Assembly: GCA_947452315.1 (NCBI GenBank)
Contig: CANGCX010000003.1
Span: 1-64,000, forward strand
From: Opitutia bacterium
Lineage (GTDB): Bacteria > Verrucomicrobiota > Verrucomicrobiia > Opitutales > Opitutaceae
Length of the DNA: 64,000 bases
Direction: 5' to 3'
Shown: positions 52,082 to 61,756 of the stretch, one piece after another
Layout: each line of letters starts with the position of its first letter
How positions within the stretch are numbered: position 1 is the stretch's first letter
The notes under the pieces: model-generated
The model's input: only the letters and a program-made list of their open reading frames with translations
Databases searched by the model: none
Told to the model about the DNA's origin: nothing
Made by a program: the position numbers and the translations under genes

Positions 52082-52678
52082 ATGATCGGACTCCAAGACG
52101 GCGCGGGAGCGCTCGCCAAAAAGAAAAAAGCGGAACGTGTTTTTCCTCTTCATCTGACCGTGCTCGGCACCGAGCCGCGCGTCTGGCGGGTCTTGCTCGT
52201 GCGCGAATCGATGTGGTTGTCCAGGCTGCATGATAGCATTCAAGTGGCGTTCGACTGGTTTGATTATCAGACGCACGTTTTTAATTTTGAGGACCTGCGT
52301 TTTGGTAATCCCCTCAAGCGCCAGGAGGTTCTGATCGAGGACGATCGCGACATTTCTTTGGCGGATCTCGATCTGGAGAACCGCGCCTCGTTTACTTACG
52401 GCTATAATTTCTCTGAGGGCTGGGTGGTGGATATCCGCGTCGATAAACCGGTGCAGATGGAGAAGGGCCTGCGTTATCCGCATTGTCTCTCAGGCGAACG
52501 GGCGGGCCCGCCGGAGGATTGCGGTGGGATTGAGGCTTTTCACGACATGCTTGCGTGCCTGCGCGAACCGGAAACGGATCTTGGCCGGGAGTGGCGCGAG
52601 TGGATCGGCCCCGACTACAATCCCGAGGTGTGCGACTTAGTTAAACTCAACGCAGCGCTCCGGCGTCTTACGAAATAA
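52082..52678 (+). CDS. Plasmid pRiA4b ORF-3-like family protein
   Basis: A 198-residue protein resembling the pRiA4b ORF-3 family, whose function is unknown. Recognisable parts are FPLHLTVLGTEPRVWRVLLV, LSRLHDSIQVAFDW, YGYNFSEGWVVDIRVDK and RAGPPEDCGGIEAFHDML. I use ATG 52082; a GTG at 52037 would add 15 basic residues. It lies 95 bases after the receptor gene in the same direction. A link to thiamine is not evident. Confidence 0.78.
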   Translation: MIGLQDGAGALAKKKKAERVFPLHLTVLGTEPRVWRVLLVRESMWLSRLHDSIQVAFDWFDYQTHVFNFEDLRFGNPLKRQEVLIEDDRDISLADLDLENRASFTYGYNFSEGWVVDIRVDKPVQMEKGLRYPHCLSGERAGPPEDCGGIEAFHDMLACLREPETDLGREWREWIGPDYNPEVCDLVKLNAALRRLTK

Positions 52679-52708
52679 GGCCGTAGCGCGCGTTTTAGCA
52701 TCGGTGGC

Positions 52709-54154
52709 TCAAGGCGCCGGGGTGATCCGAGCGATGCGGTTAGGCAAGAGCACGTAGAGTGCGCCGTCTGGGCCGCCGATTACGTGGCGGATTCGGCCGA
52801 TGTTTTTGAAGATGATTTCTTGGGCGACAACTTTGCTATCGACGATTTCTACGCGGCGGAGTTCTTCAGCGGCGAGCGAGGCGACGAAGAGTTGGTTTTT
52901 CCATTTTGAAAAAAGATCGCCGGTGTAGAAGTTGGCGCCGCACGGGGCTATAGAAGGCACCCAGTAAGTGAGCGGTTGTTCCATGCCGGCTTTGGCGGTG
53001 ATGTCGACCATCGCGGTGCCATCGTAATTCATGCCGTAGGTGATGACGGGCCAGCCGTAGTTGAGGCCTTTTTTGACCAGATTGAGTTCGTCGCCGCCGC
53101 GAGGGCCGTGCTCGGCGTCGAAGAGTTCGCCGGTTACGGGGTGGAAGGCGAGGCCTTGCGGGTTGCGGTGGCCGTAGCTCCATATAGTAGTATCGGCTTT
53201 GGTGTCACCGACGAAGGGATTATCAGCGGGGATGCGGCCGTCGTCGTGGAGGCGATGGACTTTGCCGTTGGGGCGCGTTATATCTTGGGCGTGCGGGCCT
53301 TGGCCGCGTTCGCCGATGGTGAAGAAGAGATAACCTTGGCGATCGAAGGCGATGCGGCCGCCGAAGTGGACGCCGCCGGCTTTAATGTAGTGCTCAGGTT
53401 TGCCTTGGTAAATTGTCTGCTGGTCGATGAGGGCGCCGTCTTTGATTTTGCCGCGAATGATGCGCGTGAGACTGACTTTGGCGCCGTCAGCGTTTTGCTG
53501 GGGATCGCTGAAGGCGAGATAGAGCCAGCCGTTTTTTGCGTAATCCGGATGAGCAACGACGTCGAACAGACCGGCTTGGCCGCCGGTGTCGACGGCAGGC
53601 ACGCCGCTCAGGGGGCGATCGGCGAGTTTGCCGTTTTCGATGAGATAGAGGTAGCCTCGTTTTTCGGTGACCACGGCTTGGGTGGGCGAGAGGAAGGCGA
53701 GAGACCAGGGTTCTTTGAGTCCGCCGACCCAGGTGTTGAGTTGGTAGGCGTGGAGCTGACTCTGCGCCGTCATGGAATCGGCGGGTTTGACGAATTGAGT
53801 TTTTTCGCGGGCGGCCTTGGCGCGGAGTTCGCGGATGTAGATGACCATCGCGCGGATTTCTTTATCGGGAATCGCGGCGCCCCACGCGGGCATACCTTTG
53901 TCGGGAAAGCCGGTACGGATGCTTTTAGCGAGGCTCTCGTCGTCGCCGCCGTTGGTCCAGACGTCGTCGAGCATCGAGGGGGCCATAGCGCCCTCGAGAT
54001 TTTTGCCGTGGCAGTTGGCGCAAAGGAGTTGGAAGCGCTCGGCGACGGTGCCTGTGCGGACGGCTTGGGCGGCGAGGCGAGGGGACGTCAACGCGGTGGC
54101 GATGGCGGCGAGGGCGAGGAACGAGCGAAGGAGGTGGGGGCGGGGGAGAAGCAT
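52709..54154 (-). CDS. Cytochrome c - PQQ-dependent sugar dehydrogenase-like protein
   Basis: A 481-residue exported protein. After a signal peptide (residues 1-29) comes a c-type cytochrome domain (CANCH at 45-49, with Met in GMPAWGAAIPDKEI). A soluble glucose/aldose sugar dehydrogenase-like beta-propeller follows from about residue 125: LKEPWSLAFLSPTQAVVTEKRG, GGVHFGGRIAFDRQGYLFFTIGERG, WSYGHRNPQGLAFHPVTGELFDAEHGPRGGDELN. It would oxidise an extracellular sugar and pass electrons to its own heme. PQQ synthesis genes are not in the window. I start at ATG 54154 because the track start includes a hydrophilic stretch before the signal. Confidence 0.88.
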   Translation of the reverse strand: MLLPRPHLLRSFLALAAIATALTSPRLAAQAVRTGTVAERFQLLCANCHGKNLEGAMAPSMLDDVWTNGGDDESLAKSIRTGFPDKGMPAWGAAIPDKEIRAMVIYIRELRAKAAREKTQFVKPADSMTAQSQLHAYQLNTWVGGLKEPWSLAFLSPTQAVVTEKRGYLYLIENGKLADRPLSGVPAVDTGGQAGLFDVVAHPDYAKNGWLYLAFSDPQQNADGAKVSLTRIIRGKIKDGALIDQQTIYQGKPEHYIKAGGVHFGGRIAFDRQGYLFFTIGERGQGPHAQDITRPNGKVHRLHDDGRIPADNPFVGDTKADTTIWSYGHRNPQGLAFHPVTGELFDAEHGPRGGDELNLVKKGLNYGWPVITYGMNYDGTAMVDITAKAGMEQPLTYWVPSIAPCGANFYTGDLFSKWKNQLFVASLAAEELRRVEIVDSKVVAQEIIFKNIGRIRHVIGGPDGALYVLLPNRIARITPAP

Positions 54155-54297
54155 GCGCCGCCCAAGAAAGCTAGTGCGGGGCCCGGCGCAAGGTTCAGAA
54201 TGCGCGGGCAACAAAAAATATTAGCGCCGGTTTAAACTTAGGTGGCCTGAAGCCGACTCTGACGGCCCCGGGGTTAAGGCGATTTTTGCCTCAACTC

Positions 54298-55872
54298 CTA
54301 AGGGTTCACCTGGCGAATGCGGAGCGCGATATAGGGTTTACCAGGAAGCGTGATGGATTTGCCGGTGAGGTCTTCGAAGATGTAGTCGTCTTTTTTCTTG
54401 GTGACGAAGGTGCCCGGGATGGGCGTGACGGTCATCGCCCACGTATCGAGAACCTCGATCTTAAAGGTGAGGCCATCAGAAAGTTTATTTTTGTTAAGCT
54501 CGAATCGCCAGGAGGTGGGGCGTTCTTTGCCGAAATAAAGCAGGTAGTATTCGCTGGGTTGGCCGCCGAAGCGAGGGTCCTGCCATTTGTCGATAGGGTT
54601 GATGCCTTCGGCGGGGCCCTCGGCCATGACTTGGCGGAGAAATGCGATGCGCGCGGGACTTTCTCCGCGCAGGATGCCACCCTTGGCCCACCAGATAACA
54701 TCATCAGCTGGGTGGAGGTACGTTTCACCATGTCCGACGTAGGTGCCAGCGATGTGGCCGTTCCAAAAACGAAATACCATTTCCTCGGCGGAGAGGTTGC
54801 CCCAGCGGCGGGGGAGATCGCCCTCGTATTTTACTTCATCGTAAACGACGGGTTTGCGGTAGGCGTCGCGGTAAAGCTCAGCTCGGCCCGGCTCCTCGAC
54901 GGCGGAGCCATTTTGAATACTGGCGTGAGTGACCCAGGGTTGGTTGTGGTTGTAAATCAGTGTACCGTTGTGGATGGAGCGCAGGTGCGCGTACGGATCG
55001 CTCTCCTGAACAATGAGGCCGAAGCGGTCCCAGTCCGATTCGGTTTTTTCTTTCATAAAATCGTATTCGTTGGCGAGGGACCACCAGATGTTGCGATAGG
55101 CGGCGAGTCGGGCGATGACGTAGCGCAGGTAGCGATCATCGCTCGCGGCGTCCATGCGATCAAATCCCCAGCGACCTTTATCGTAGGGGTGAAACAAAAT
55201 GATATCGGCCTCGATCCCGAGTGCGCTCAACTGCGCGATCCGCTTTTCGAGGTGGTTAAAGTACTTGGGGTTAAACCGGGTGAAATCCCACGACGACGGT
55301 GGTGTGCCAACGAAGGGATAAGACGGCGGCTCGTTTTTGTTCCAGTCGTAGTTTTTGGGAAACACGCAGAAGCGGATTTTGTTAAACGGAGCGCCGGCGA
55401 GGGTGTTTAGCGTTTGTTCCTCGAGCGTCTCCCCTTGATGCGTCCAAACATAGGCCGTGGTGCCGAGTTGGTGGAAAGGAGTGCCGTCGGCATAGGCAAA
55501 ATGATAGGTGTGAGCTACACGCACGGGGCCGTGGTTTTTGGCGCTAGGCGGGGTGACGATCACCGTGCCGGTTTTTCCATCAAGCGCTTTACGGTTACTG
55601 CGTGTTATATAACGCCATTCGCCCGTTTTCTCTGGCATGAATCGTACGCGGTATTGTCCCTCGCCGTCATAGAAGCCGGTGACGTTGATCGTCGTGTTTC
55701 CCTGCGTGAAACGTGCGTTCAGTTCGACCTCGAGAAACGGGTTACCGCTGGATGGGCCGGTGAGGTTGAGCTCGAATCGGTCCCATAACTCGACCTGCGG
55801 TGGCTCTGCGGCCAAGGCGAAAACATGAGCGAGACTGAAGGCCAGAAAAGGCAAAAGCACACGGGGGTTCAT
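54298..55872 (-). CDS. DUF5060/DUF4038-type glycoside hydrolase (exported)
   Basis: A 524-residue exported enzyme (signal MNPRVLLPFLAFSLAHVFALA). The N-terminal beta-sandwich is DUF5060-like (ELWDRFELNLTGPSSGNPF, FMPEKTGEWRYITRSN). A TIM-barrel of the DUF4038/apiosidase-like type follows: FHQLGTTAYVWTHQG, NKIRFCVFPKNYDWN, IILFHPYDKGRWGFDRM, IWWSLANEYDF with the probable catalytic Glu, and VVYDEVKYEGDLPRRWGN with the second. A DUF5605-like C-terminus follows (EVLDTWAMTVTPIPGTF). It probably cleaves plant or algal glycosides; the substrate is not readable. Confidence 0.85.
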   Translation of the reverse strand: MNPRVLLPFLAFSLAHVFALAAEPPQVELWDRFELNLTGPSSGNPFLEVELNARFTQGNTTINVTGFYDGEGQYRVRFMPEKTGEWRYITRSNRKALDGKTGTVIVTPPSAKNHGPVRVAHTYHFAYADGTPFHQLGTTAYVWTHQGETLEEQTLNTLAGAPFNKIRFCVFPKNYDWNKNEPPSYPFVGTPPSSWDFTRFNPKYFNHLEKRIAQLSALGIEADIILFHPYDKGRWGFDRMDAASDDRYLRYVIARLAAYRNIWWSLANEYDFMKEKTESDWDRFGLIVQESDPYAHLRSIHNGTLIYNHNQPWVTHASIQNGSAVEEPGRAELYRDAYRKPVVYDEVKYEGDLPRRWGNLSAEEMVFRFWNGHIAGTYVGHGETYLHPADDVIWWAKGGILRGESPARIAFLRQVMAEGPAEGINPIDKWQDPRFGGQPSEYYLLYFGKERPTSWRFELNKNKLSDGLTFKIEVLDTWAMTVTPIPGTFVTKKKDDYIFEDLTGKSITLPGKPYIALRIRQVNP

Positions 55873-55920
55873 GTGTCACTAGCGTGGAGCAAAGTTGAGT
55901 AGTGTCGAGCAGCGGAGTTT

Positions 55921-56676
55921 TTAAGGCATGGAGCGTTTGCGGAAAATAATCACGTGCTGACGAGGGAGTCCGCGAAACGTCTCCACGTAGTCGAGGGGTT
56001 GCGCGGTCATCTCTAGCTTCACCTGCGCCTCGGTCATTTTGTGTAGAGCTTTGATCGGCACCGTAGAATCCTCGCCGCGATATTCGATAAACACGACGCG
56101 TCCGCCGGGTTTCAGACTCCGACAGACGGCTGCGATGAATTCTGCGGGCCGGCTGCATTCGTGGTAAACATCGACCATAATCGCCAGATCGACGGGCTGG
56201 GGGAGTTTTGGATCGTCGACGGTACTGATCACTCCTGTGACGTTGGATACGCCGCGCTCTTTCATTTTCTCCGCGAGCAATTCGATCATCTCGGGCTGAA
56301 TATCGACGCCATACACTACGCCGCGCGGCCCCACGGCCTGCGCCATGCGCCAGCTAAAATAACCTGTGCCGCAACCCAGATCTGCGACGATGTCACCGGG
56401 CTTCAGCGCGAGGGCTTTTAACACCAGATCGGGCCGCTCCTCGGTATCGCGTTCCGGTCGCTCGAGCCAGGGTGCTGCCAAATGTGTCATGTAGTGGGCG
56501 ATCTCGCGGCCAAAATAATACATCCCCAGACCATCGCGCGTCTTTTTACCCTGTGTATACAGTGTCGGCTCGCGCAACGTTTCTGCCGCTGCAATCCAAG
56601 AGTGCGCGTTAGCTCCGAGGACTATAAGTATGATCCACGTGCGGGTGCTGGGGCTGCGCCAGAGTGGGGGGCTCAT
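55921..56676 (-). CDS. Class I SAM-dependent methyltransferase with export signal
   Basis: A 251-residue protein whose core is a Rossmann-fold methyltransferase (motif I VADLGCGTGYFSWRMA, VVYGVDIQPEMIELLAE, VDLAIMVDVYHECSRP, SLKPGGRVVFIEYRGED). Residues 12-30 (TWIILIVLGANAHSWIAAA) look like a signal peptide, and the segment MYYFGREIAHYMTHLAAPWLERPERDTEE is a family-specific leader. Exported methyltransferases are odd because SAM is cytoplasmic, so the hydrophobic segment might instead be a membrane anchor. The substrate is unknown. Confidence 0.8.
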   Translation of the reverse strand: MSPPLWRSPSTRTWIILIVLGANAHSWIAAAETLREPTLYTQGKKTRDGLGMYYFGREIAHYMTHLAAPWLERPERDTEERPDLVLKALALKPGDIVADLGCGTGYFSWRMAQAVGPRGVVYGVDIQPEMIELLAEKMKERGVSNVTGVISTVDDPKLPQPVDLAIMVDVYHECSRPAEFIAAVCRSLKPGGRVVFIEYRGEDSTVPIKALHKMTEAQVKLEMTAQPLDYVETFRGLPRQHVIIFRKRSMP

Positions 56677-56700
56677 CCGCGAAACGTCCGGCTGGCGCCC

Positions 56701-56722
56701 CGGGTTGACAAGGGAAAACCCG
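56701..56722. promoter_or_regulatory. Dyad symmetric site between divergent genes
   Basis: CGGGTT-N10-AACCCG is a 22-bp dyad in the 101-base spacer between the methyltransferase gene and the PVC heme protein gene. It contains a TTGACA hexamer (56705-56710) that could be a -35, but a good -10 is not visible. Confidence 0.3.
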
Positions 56723-56777
56723 ATTGTGTTTCGGGGTTGAGACTTTTCTGCCGTCAGATCGTCTTAATGGTTTCCGT

Positions 56778-59345
56778 ATGACTCTCCGCCCCACTTTGCT
56801 CGTCATCCTTGCTTCCCTTTGTGCCGCCCCAATGTATGCCCAACGCGGTGACCGCGCCGGTGAAGTGCAACAGCCACCCGCCGCACACATCAAGGTTCCA
56901 CCCGCGCCTGTGCTTGCGCCGAGTGACGCGCTAAAAGCGTTCAAGATCGCCCCAGGTTTCCGTATCGAACTTATCGCCGCTGAGCCTCTGGTACACGATC
57001 CGATCGCACTCACGTTTGCGCCCGATGGCCGTCTCTGGGTCGTCGAGATGCGCGGGTATATGCCCAACGTTGACGGTAAAGGCGAGGACGCCCCCATCGG
57101 TTCCATCGCTGTGCTCGAAGATACCGATGGCGACGGCCGCATGGACAAGCGCACGGTGTTTCTCGACGGCCTTGTGATGCCGCGCGCGTTTGCGCTCGTG
57201 GACGGCGGGCTCTTGGTCGCCGAGCCGCCGCACCTTTGGTTTGCTCGGGATAAAAACGGTGACGGCATCGCCGATGAAAAAATCGAGATCGCCTCCGACT
57301 ACGGCCAGACCGTAAACCCCGAACACACCGCCAACGGTCTCATGTGGGCTCTCGACAACTGGATTTACAGCGCGAATCACACTGCCCGCTTCCGCTACGT
57401 CGGTGCCGGCAAATTCAAGCGAGAATCCACCATTACACGCGGCCAATGGGGCATTTCCCAAGACGACACCGGCCGCATTTTTTACAATAGTAACAGCGAC
57501 CCGCTCCGCGTTGATGCCTTACCCTCGGCCTACTTGCGCCGTAACACGGCGTTTATCGCCGAGGGTAACAACGTAGCCGTCGTGCCTGAAAACCTTCGCG
57601 TCTGGCCCGGCCGCGTCACCACCGGTATCAACCGTGGCTATAAATCTCTCGACGATGATGGCAAAATGTTTGCCGTCACTGCCGCCTGCGGCCCGGTCAT
57701 CTATCGTGGCGCATTATTTGCGAAAGAATTTTCCGGTGATGCCTTCATCTGCGAACCGGCCGGTAATCTCATCAAGCGCATCGCGATCACGTCCAGTGAC
57801 GGCACTGTTAAAGGGCGCAACGCTTACGAAGGCACCGAGTTCATTACTTCGACCGACGAACGCTTCCGTCCTGTTAATCTTATCAACGGTCCGGATGGCG
57901 CGCTTTACGTCGCCGACCTCTATCGCGGTCTTATTCAACATCGCACTTACGTTACCAGCTATCTGCGAGCCCAAGTCGAATCTCGTAATCTTGAACAACC
58001 CGTTTCGCTCGGCCGCATTTACCGCATTGTCCCCGTCGGTGCGCCCAAGGCCGTATATAATACCGGCCTTTTGACAGCGAACACGGCTGCCCTTGTGGCC
58101 CGCCTCGCTGATGCCAACGGCTGGGTGCGCGACACCGCGCAGCGTCTTCTCGTTGAGCACCGCGACCCAGCCGCTGCGCCCGCTTTGCGCGCAGTCATCA
58201 CCAACTCGCCCGCGCCTCTTGCCCGACTCCACGCGCTGTGGACGCTCGAAGGTCTTGGTGCGCTCGAGCTCGCTACGGTCCAACGTGCCCTCGATGATTC
58301 TGACCCCCGCGTGCTCTCTGCCGCGGTGCGTGTCGCGGAAAATTTCTTTAAACCCGCGCCGCCCGCCGAACTCCTTACCCGACTAACCGGGCTGGCTCAA
58401 TCCCCTATCGCTTCCGTGCGACTACAAGTTGCTCTTACGCTCGGCGAACTGCATTCGTCCGCCGCTGATGCCACGCTCCGTGCGCTTGTCCGCGCACAAC
58501 CCACGCAACCCTACTTATTGGACGCCGTGCTTTCCGGCCTCGGCGGTCGTGAGGAAACCTTTGTCGCCGGCCTGGTCGCCGAGGAGGTCATCGCCGCGAA
58601 GCCGCCAGCGAATGCCGTCGCGCTCGCCACCGCCGCGGTGTTGAGCTCAGGTGTCTCCTCCCGCATTGAACGTGTGTTGTCGATTCTGAGCGATCCTACC
58701 ACCCCAGCTTGGGCACGTGGTGCACTTCTGTCTGGTTTGGAGCAATTTCTCCCCGTCGCACCTGATGGTCGCGTGTTGACCGGTCGCTTGCCCAACGAGC
58801 CTAAATCGCTTTTGGCCTTGGCCGCGCAGAAAGATACCGCCGACGCAGCGCGCGCCACCAAACTGCTCGCTTCCCTCACTTGGCCCGGAAAACCTGGCCA
58901 AACTACCGCCGTCGCCGTCGCTCTTACTCCCGCTGAAGAAGCGTTGTTTGAAAAAGGTCGCGTGCAATTTGCTACCGTTTGCGCCGCATGCCATCAACCG
59001 ACAGGCCTCGGTCTCGCCGGCCTCGCTCCGCCGCTCGTAAATTCGGCCTGGGCGCTCGGCGACGAACGCATCCTCGCTCGCATCGTTCTGCTGGGTAAGG
59101 CGCAACAAAACATGATAATGCCCCCGATGCGCGCCTTCGACGACGAGACGCTCGCCGGCGTGCTAACCTACGTGCGCCGCTCATGGGGGCATACCGCCGC
59201 GGCCGTGAGTCCCAAGACCATCGCGGCTGCCCGCGCTGCCGTTGCTACCCGCGACGAGCCTTGGAGCGATAAAGATCTTGCCGAACTTCAACGCACCTTC
59301 GCTCCGCCGCGCCGCGCTAAACGTCGCGAAGCTGGCGGGCAGTAA
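56778..59345 (+). CDS. PVC-type dehydrogenase/heme protein: beta-propeller, HEAT, cytochrome c
   Basis: An 855-residue exported protein (signal MTLRPTLLVILASLCAAPMYA). The N-terminal domain is the PVC-superfamily membrane-bound dehydrogenase-like propeller (FKIAPGFRIELIAAEPLVHDP, LWVVEMRGYMPNVDGKG, LEDTDGDGRMDKRTVF, WALDNWIYSANHT, INGPDGALYVADLYRGLIQH). Alpha-helical HEAT-like repeats occupy about 450-680 (LVARLADANGWVRDTAQRLL, ARLHALWTLEGLG). A C-terminal cytochrome c has CAACH and Met in IMPPMRAFDDE. It probably oxidises an exported substrate with heme as electron acceptor; the substrate is unknown. ATG 56778 is preferred over the GTG at 56724. Confidence 0.9.
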   Translation: MTLRPTLLVILASLCAAPMYAQRGDRAGEVQQPPAAHIKVPPAPVLAPSDALKAFKIAPGFRIELIAAEPLVHDPIALTFAPDGRLWVVEMRGYMPNVDGKGEDAPIGSIAVLEDTDGDGRMDKRTVFLDGLVMPRAFALVDGGLLVAEPPHLWFARDKNGDGIADEKIEIASDYGQTVNPEHTANGLMWALDNWIYSANHTARFRYVGAGKFKRESTITRGQWGISQDDTGRIFYNSNSDPLRVDALPSAYLRRNTAFIAEGNNVAVVPENLRVWPGRVTTGINRGYKSLDDDGKMFAVTAACGPVIYRGALFAKEFSGDAFICEPAGNLIKRIAITSSDGTVKGRNAYEGTEFITSTDERFRPVNLINGPDGALYVADLYRGLIQHRTYVTSYLRAQVESRNLEQPVSLGRIYRIVPVGAPKAVYNTGLLTANTAALVARLADANGWVRDTAQRLLVEHRDPAAAPALRAVITNSPAPLARLHALWTLEGLGALELATVQRALDDSDPRVLSAAVRVAENFFKPAPPAELLTRLTGLAQSPIASVRLQVALTLGELHSSAADATLRALVRAQPTQPYLLDAVLSGLGGREETFVAGLVAEEVIAAKPPANAVALATAAVLSSGVSSRIERVLSILSDPTTPAWARGALLSGLEQFLPVAPDGRVLTGRLPNEPKSLLALAAQKDTADAARATKLLASLTWPGKPGQTTAVAVALTPAEEALFEKGRVQFATVCAACHQPTGLGLAGLAPPLVNSAWALGDERILARIVLLGKAQQNMIMPPMRAFDDETLAGVLTYVRRSWGHTAAAVSPKTIAAARAAVATRDEPWSDKDLAELQRTFAPPRRAKRREAGGQ

Positions 59346-59409
59346 TGCACGAGGATTTGCGGAACGGCTTGCGCCCGGCTATTTCGCCGGTAGTCAGACG
59401 CAAGACCCC

Positions 59410-60906
59410 ATGTCCTCCGCCTCTCGATCTTATTTTCTTCACGTTGTTTTTTTCTTCGGTGTTTTCGCGTCGCAGTGCGCTCACGCAGCCACTCCCGCCA
59501 AACGCCTGCTGCTCGACAACGATGGCAACAGTACGTTCAGCACGCTCTCACCGGATTTTAAACGCGATATCGACGAAGTCGTCGCTTCGTGCCCACCCAA
59601 TATCACGACTTATCTGCTCTGTCCGGGCGCGGGGCGTTATTATTATCCTACCAATGTGGGTGAGACCGATCCGCGTTGCATCCAGCTCGCGCTTGAGCAC
59701 GCGCAAGGACGCGATCCATTCGGCTATTTCCTTCAGCGCCTAAAAGCGGCGGGCAAAGAGACTTTTGTCACTATACGCACTAACGACGTGCACGAGCCCA
59801 CTGCCGCTAACGAGTGGAACCTGCCTCGCGTGCGCCGTGAACATCCCGATGTCATCGTCGATTCAGCGGCCGTCGCGCGCGGCGATCTCGATTGGCGAAA
59901 CTGGTGCCTCGATTATAGTCGGCCCGAGGTGCGTAAGTTCATGTTGGCGATTATCGCCGAGTTATTGGAAAAATATGAATTTGATGGGGTGCAACTCGAT
60001 TGGATGCGTTTCCCGCGTCACCTTTCGGGTACGCGTGATGAGGTTTGGGCGAAACGCGTTCACATCACCGATTTTGTCGCCGATGTGCGCGCATTATGCC
60101 GCACGAAAAAACGTCAGTTAATCGTCCGCGTGCCGACGTCAGTTGCCGGCTGCCGCGAGCTTGGGTTGGATGTCGTGACCTGGACGCAGCGCGGCTTAGT
60201 CGATGCGATTTCAACGTCGCATTTTTTGAACACCGATTTTTTTCAACCCCTCGCCGAGATGCGTGCGGCTCTCGGCCAATCGGTAGTTCCGATTTACGGC
60301 GGTTTTGATCTCGAGCATGGCGCCCAACGCCACAGTCCTGAATCGCTCCGCGCAGCCGTCTCTGGGCTCTACGATTCGGGAGCGGATGGAATTAATATTT
60401 TTAATTTCCCGTGCTGGATCGAAAAAATTGGTGCTGTGCCCTACGATTGGTTGCTCGGTCTGGAATCGCCCGCGACCGCTGCGCGTAAACCGCTGCTTTA
60501 TTCTGTCCCAACCGTTCGATTTCGACGTGTGTATGAGCTGCCGGGATTGTTGCCGGCTAAACTACCGGCGGGCGCTACGGTGAGCTTTCCGTTACCGCTG
60601 CCCGTCGCGGCGTTGCCCATCGCACGCGCTCGTATTCTCGTGACTGGCGTGCCGCACACCGTGAAAGAACTCACGGTTAAACTAAACGGCCAACCGCTAG
60701 AATGGTTGCCGCTACAAAAAAGTCCCGAGCTGTTTGTCGAGTTCTCCGGTCCTGGCGATTTGCCGGGTCGCCGGCCCTCGCCCGAGGCCAGCCGCACGTA
60801 TCGTTTCGACCCCGCGTTGCTGCAGGCCGGCGCTAATGTTCTAGAAATCACCAACGCTTCTACGACGGCCGCTGAAGTCCTTACAGTGAATCTGGGAGTT
60901 TGGTAG
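59410..60906 (+). CDS. Family 10-like glycosyl hydrolase (exported)
   Basis: A 498-residue exported protein (signal MSSASRSYFLHVVFFFGVFASQCAHA). It has a TIM-barrel resembling the glycosyl-hydrolase-like GHL10/family 10-like group: FVTIRTNDVHEP, WRNWCLDYSRPEVRKFMLAII, YEFDGVQLDWMRFPRHL with acidic residues at the usual strand end, and GADGINIFNFPCWIEK. A C-terminal beta domain of about 130 residues follows (VRFRRVYELPGLLPAKLPAG, GANVLEITNAS). The substrate is unknown. I start at ATG 59410; the track's 59242 start overlaps the previous gene. Confidence 0.82.
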   Translation: MSSASRSYFLHVVFFFGVFASQCAHAATPAKRLLLDNDGNSTFSTLSPDFKRDIDEVVASCPPNITTYLLCPGAGRYYYPTNVGETDPRCIQLALEHAQGRDPFGYFLQRLKAAGKETFVTIRTNDVHEPTAANEWNLPRVRREHPDVIVDSAAVARGDLDWRNWCLDYSRPEVRKFMLAIIAELLEKYEFDGVQLDWMRFPRHLSGTRDEVWAKRVHITDFVADVRALCRTKKRQLIVRVPTSVAGCRELGLDVVTWTQRGLVDAISTSHFLNTDFFQPLAEMRAALGQSVVPIYGGFDLEHGAQRHSPESLRAAVSGLYDSGADGINIFNFPCWIEKIGAVPYDWLLGLESPATAARKPLLYSVPTVRFRRVYELPGLLPAKLPAGATVSFPLPLPVAALPIARARILVTGVPHTVKELTVKLNGQPLEWLPLQKSPELFVEFSGPGDLPGRRPSPEASRTYRFDPALLQAGANVLEITNASTTAAEVLTVNLGVW

Positions 60907-60967
60907 TAATAGCGCTGCGTGATCAGGCCTGCGGGCTTGCCACGTTCGGGGCCATGGTTTCGCTCGC

Positions 60968-61756
60968 ATGCGCATGACCCCGAAAACAGCTCTCGTCACT
61001 GGCGCATCGCGCGGCATCGGCCGCGGTATCGCGATCGAACTCGCCCGCGCGGGCACCCGCGTGGCCATCAATTACGCCGGCAACGCCGAAGCCGCCGCCG
61101 AGGCCCTCGCGCTTGTGAAGGCTGCCGGCGGTGACGGTTTTATTGTGCAAGGTGACGTTGCCATAGCCGCCGATCGGGAGCGTCTCGTCGCCGAGACTGT
61201 CGCCAAATTTGGCCGCATCGATCTTCTCGTGAACAATGCCGGCGTCGCCCCCAAGGTTCGTGCTGATGTGCTCGATGCCGGCGAAGAAAGCTTCGACCGG
61301 CTCTTTGCGATCAATCTCAAGGGTCCGTATTTTCTTACGCAACTTGTCGCCAAGCAGATGCTCAAGCAGGCGCCCGACGAGGAAGGTTTCCGCGGTCGCA
61401 TCGTCAATATCACTTCCATCTCTGTTTATACCGCTTCGATTAACCGCGGTGATTATTGCATGGTGAAAGCCGGCCTCGCGATGATGACTAAGCTCTTCGC
61501 TGACCGCCTCGCCAACGACGGGATCAACGTGTATGAAATCCGTCCCGGCGTGATTGCCACGGATATGACCGGCGGCGTGAAAGAGAAGTACGACAAGCTC
61601 ATTATTCAGGACGAGCGTGGCATCACGCCAATCCGCCGCTGGGGAAAGCCTGAGGATATTGGTCGGGCGGTGCGTGCGATTGCTGAAGATCGTTTCCCGT
61701 TTTCCACGGGTGCGACCTTCGACGTCGACGGCGGTTTCCATCTTCATCGCTTATGA
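60968..61756 (+). CDS. Short-chain dehydrogenase/reductase (FabG-like)
   Basis: A 262-residue NAD(P)-dependent SDR. The cofactor motif is [16 protein letters not shown], the structural motif [10 protein letters not shown], and the catalytic residues are Ser in NITSIS and YxxxK in [11 protein letters not shown]. The C-terminus ([18 protein letters not shown]) is typical of sugar- or ketoacyl-reducing members. An insertion [15 protein letters not shown] precedes the Ser strand. Its stop overlaps the next gene by four bases (ATGA), suggesting a role together with the BNR protein in carbohydrate metabolism rather than fatty-acid synthesis. Confidence 0.9.
   Translation: MRMTPKTALVTGASRGIGRGIAIELARAGTRVAINYAGNAEAAAEALALVKAAGGDGFIVQGDVAIAADRERLVAETVAKFGRIDLLVNNAGVAPKVRADVLDAGEESFDRLFAINLKGPYFLTQLVAKQMLKQAPDEEGFRGRIVNITSISVYTASINRGDYCMVKAGLAMMTKLFADRLANDGINVYEIRPGVIATDMTGGVKEKYDKLIIQDERGITPIRRWGKPEDIGRAVRAIAEDRFPFSTGATFDVDGGFHLHRL

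Noticed and set aside
52976-54235. 419-residue plus-strand ORF
   Set aside because: It is antisense to the cytochrome/PQQ-type dehydrogenase gene, which has clear domain motifs. The ORF shows no recognisable protein features.
54286-55410. 374-residue plus-strand ORF
   Set aside because: It is a shadow of the DUF5060-type glycosidase on the other strand, with no domains visible.
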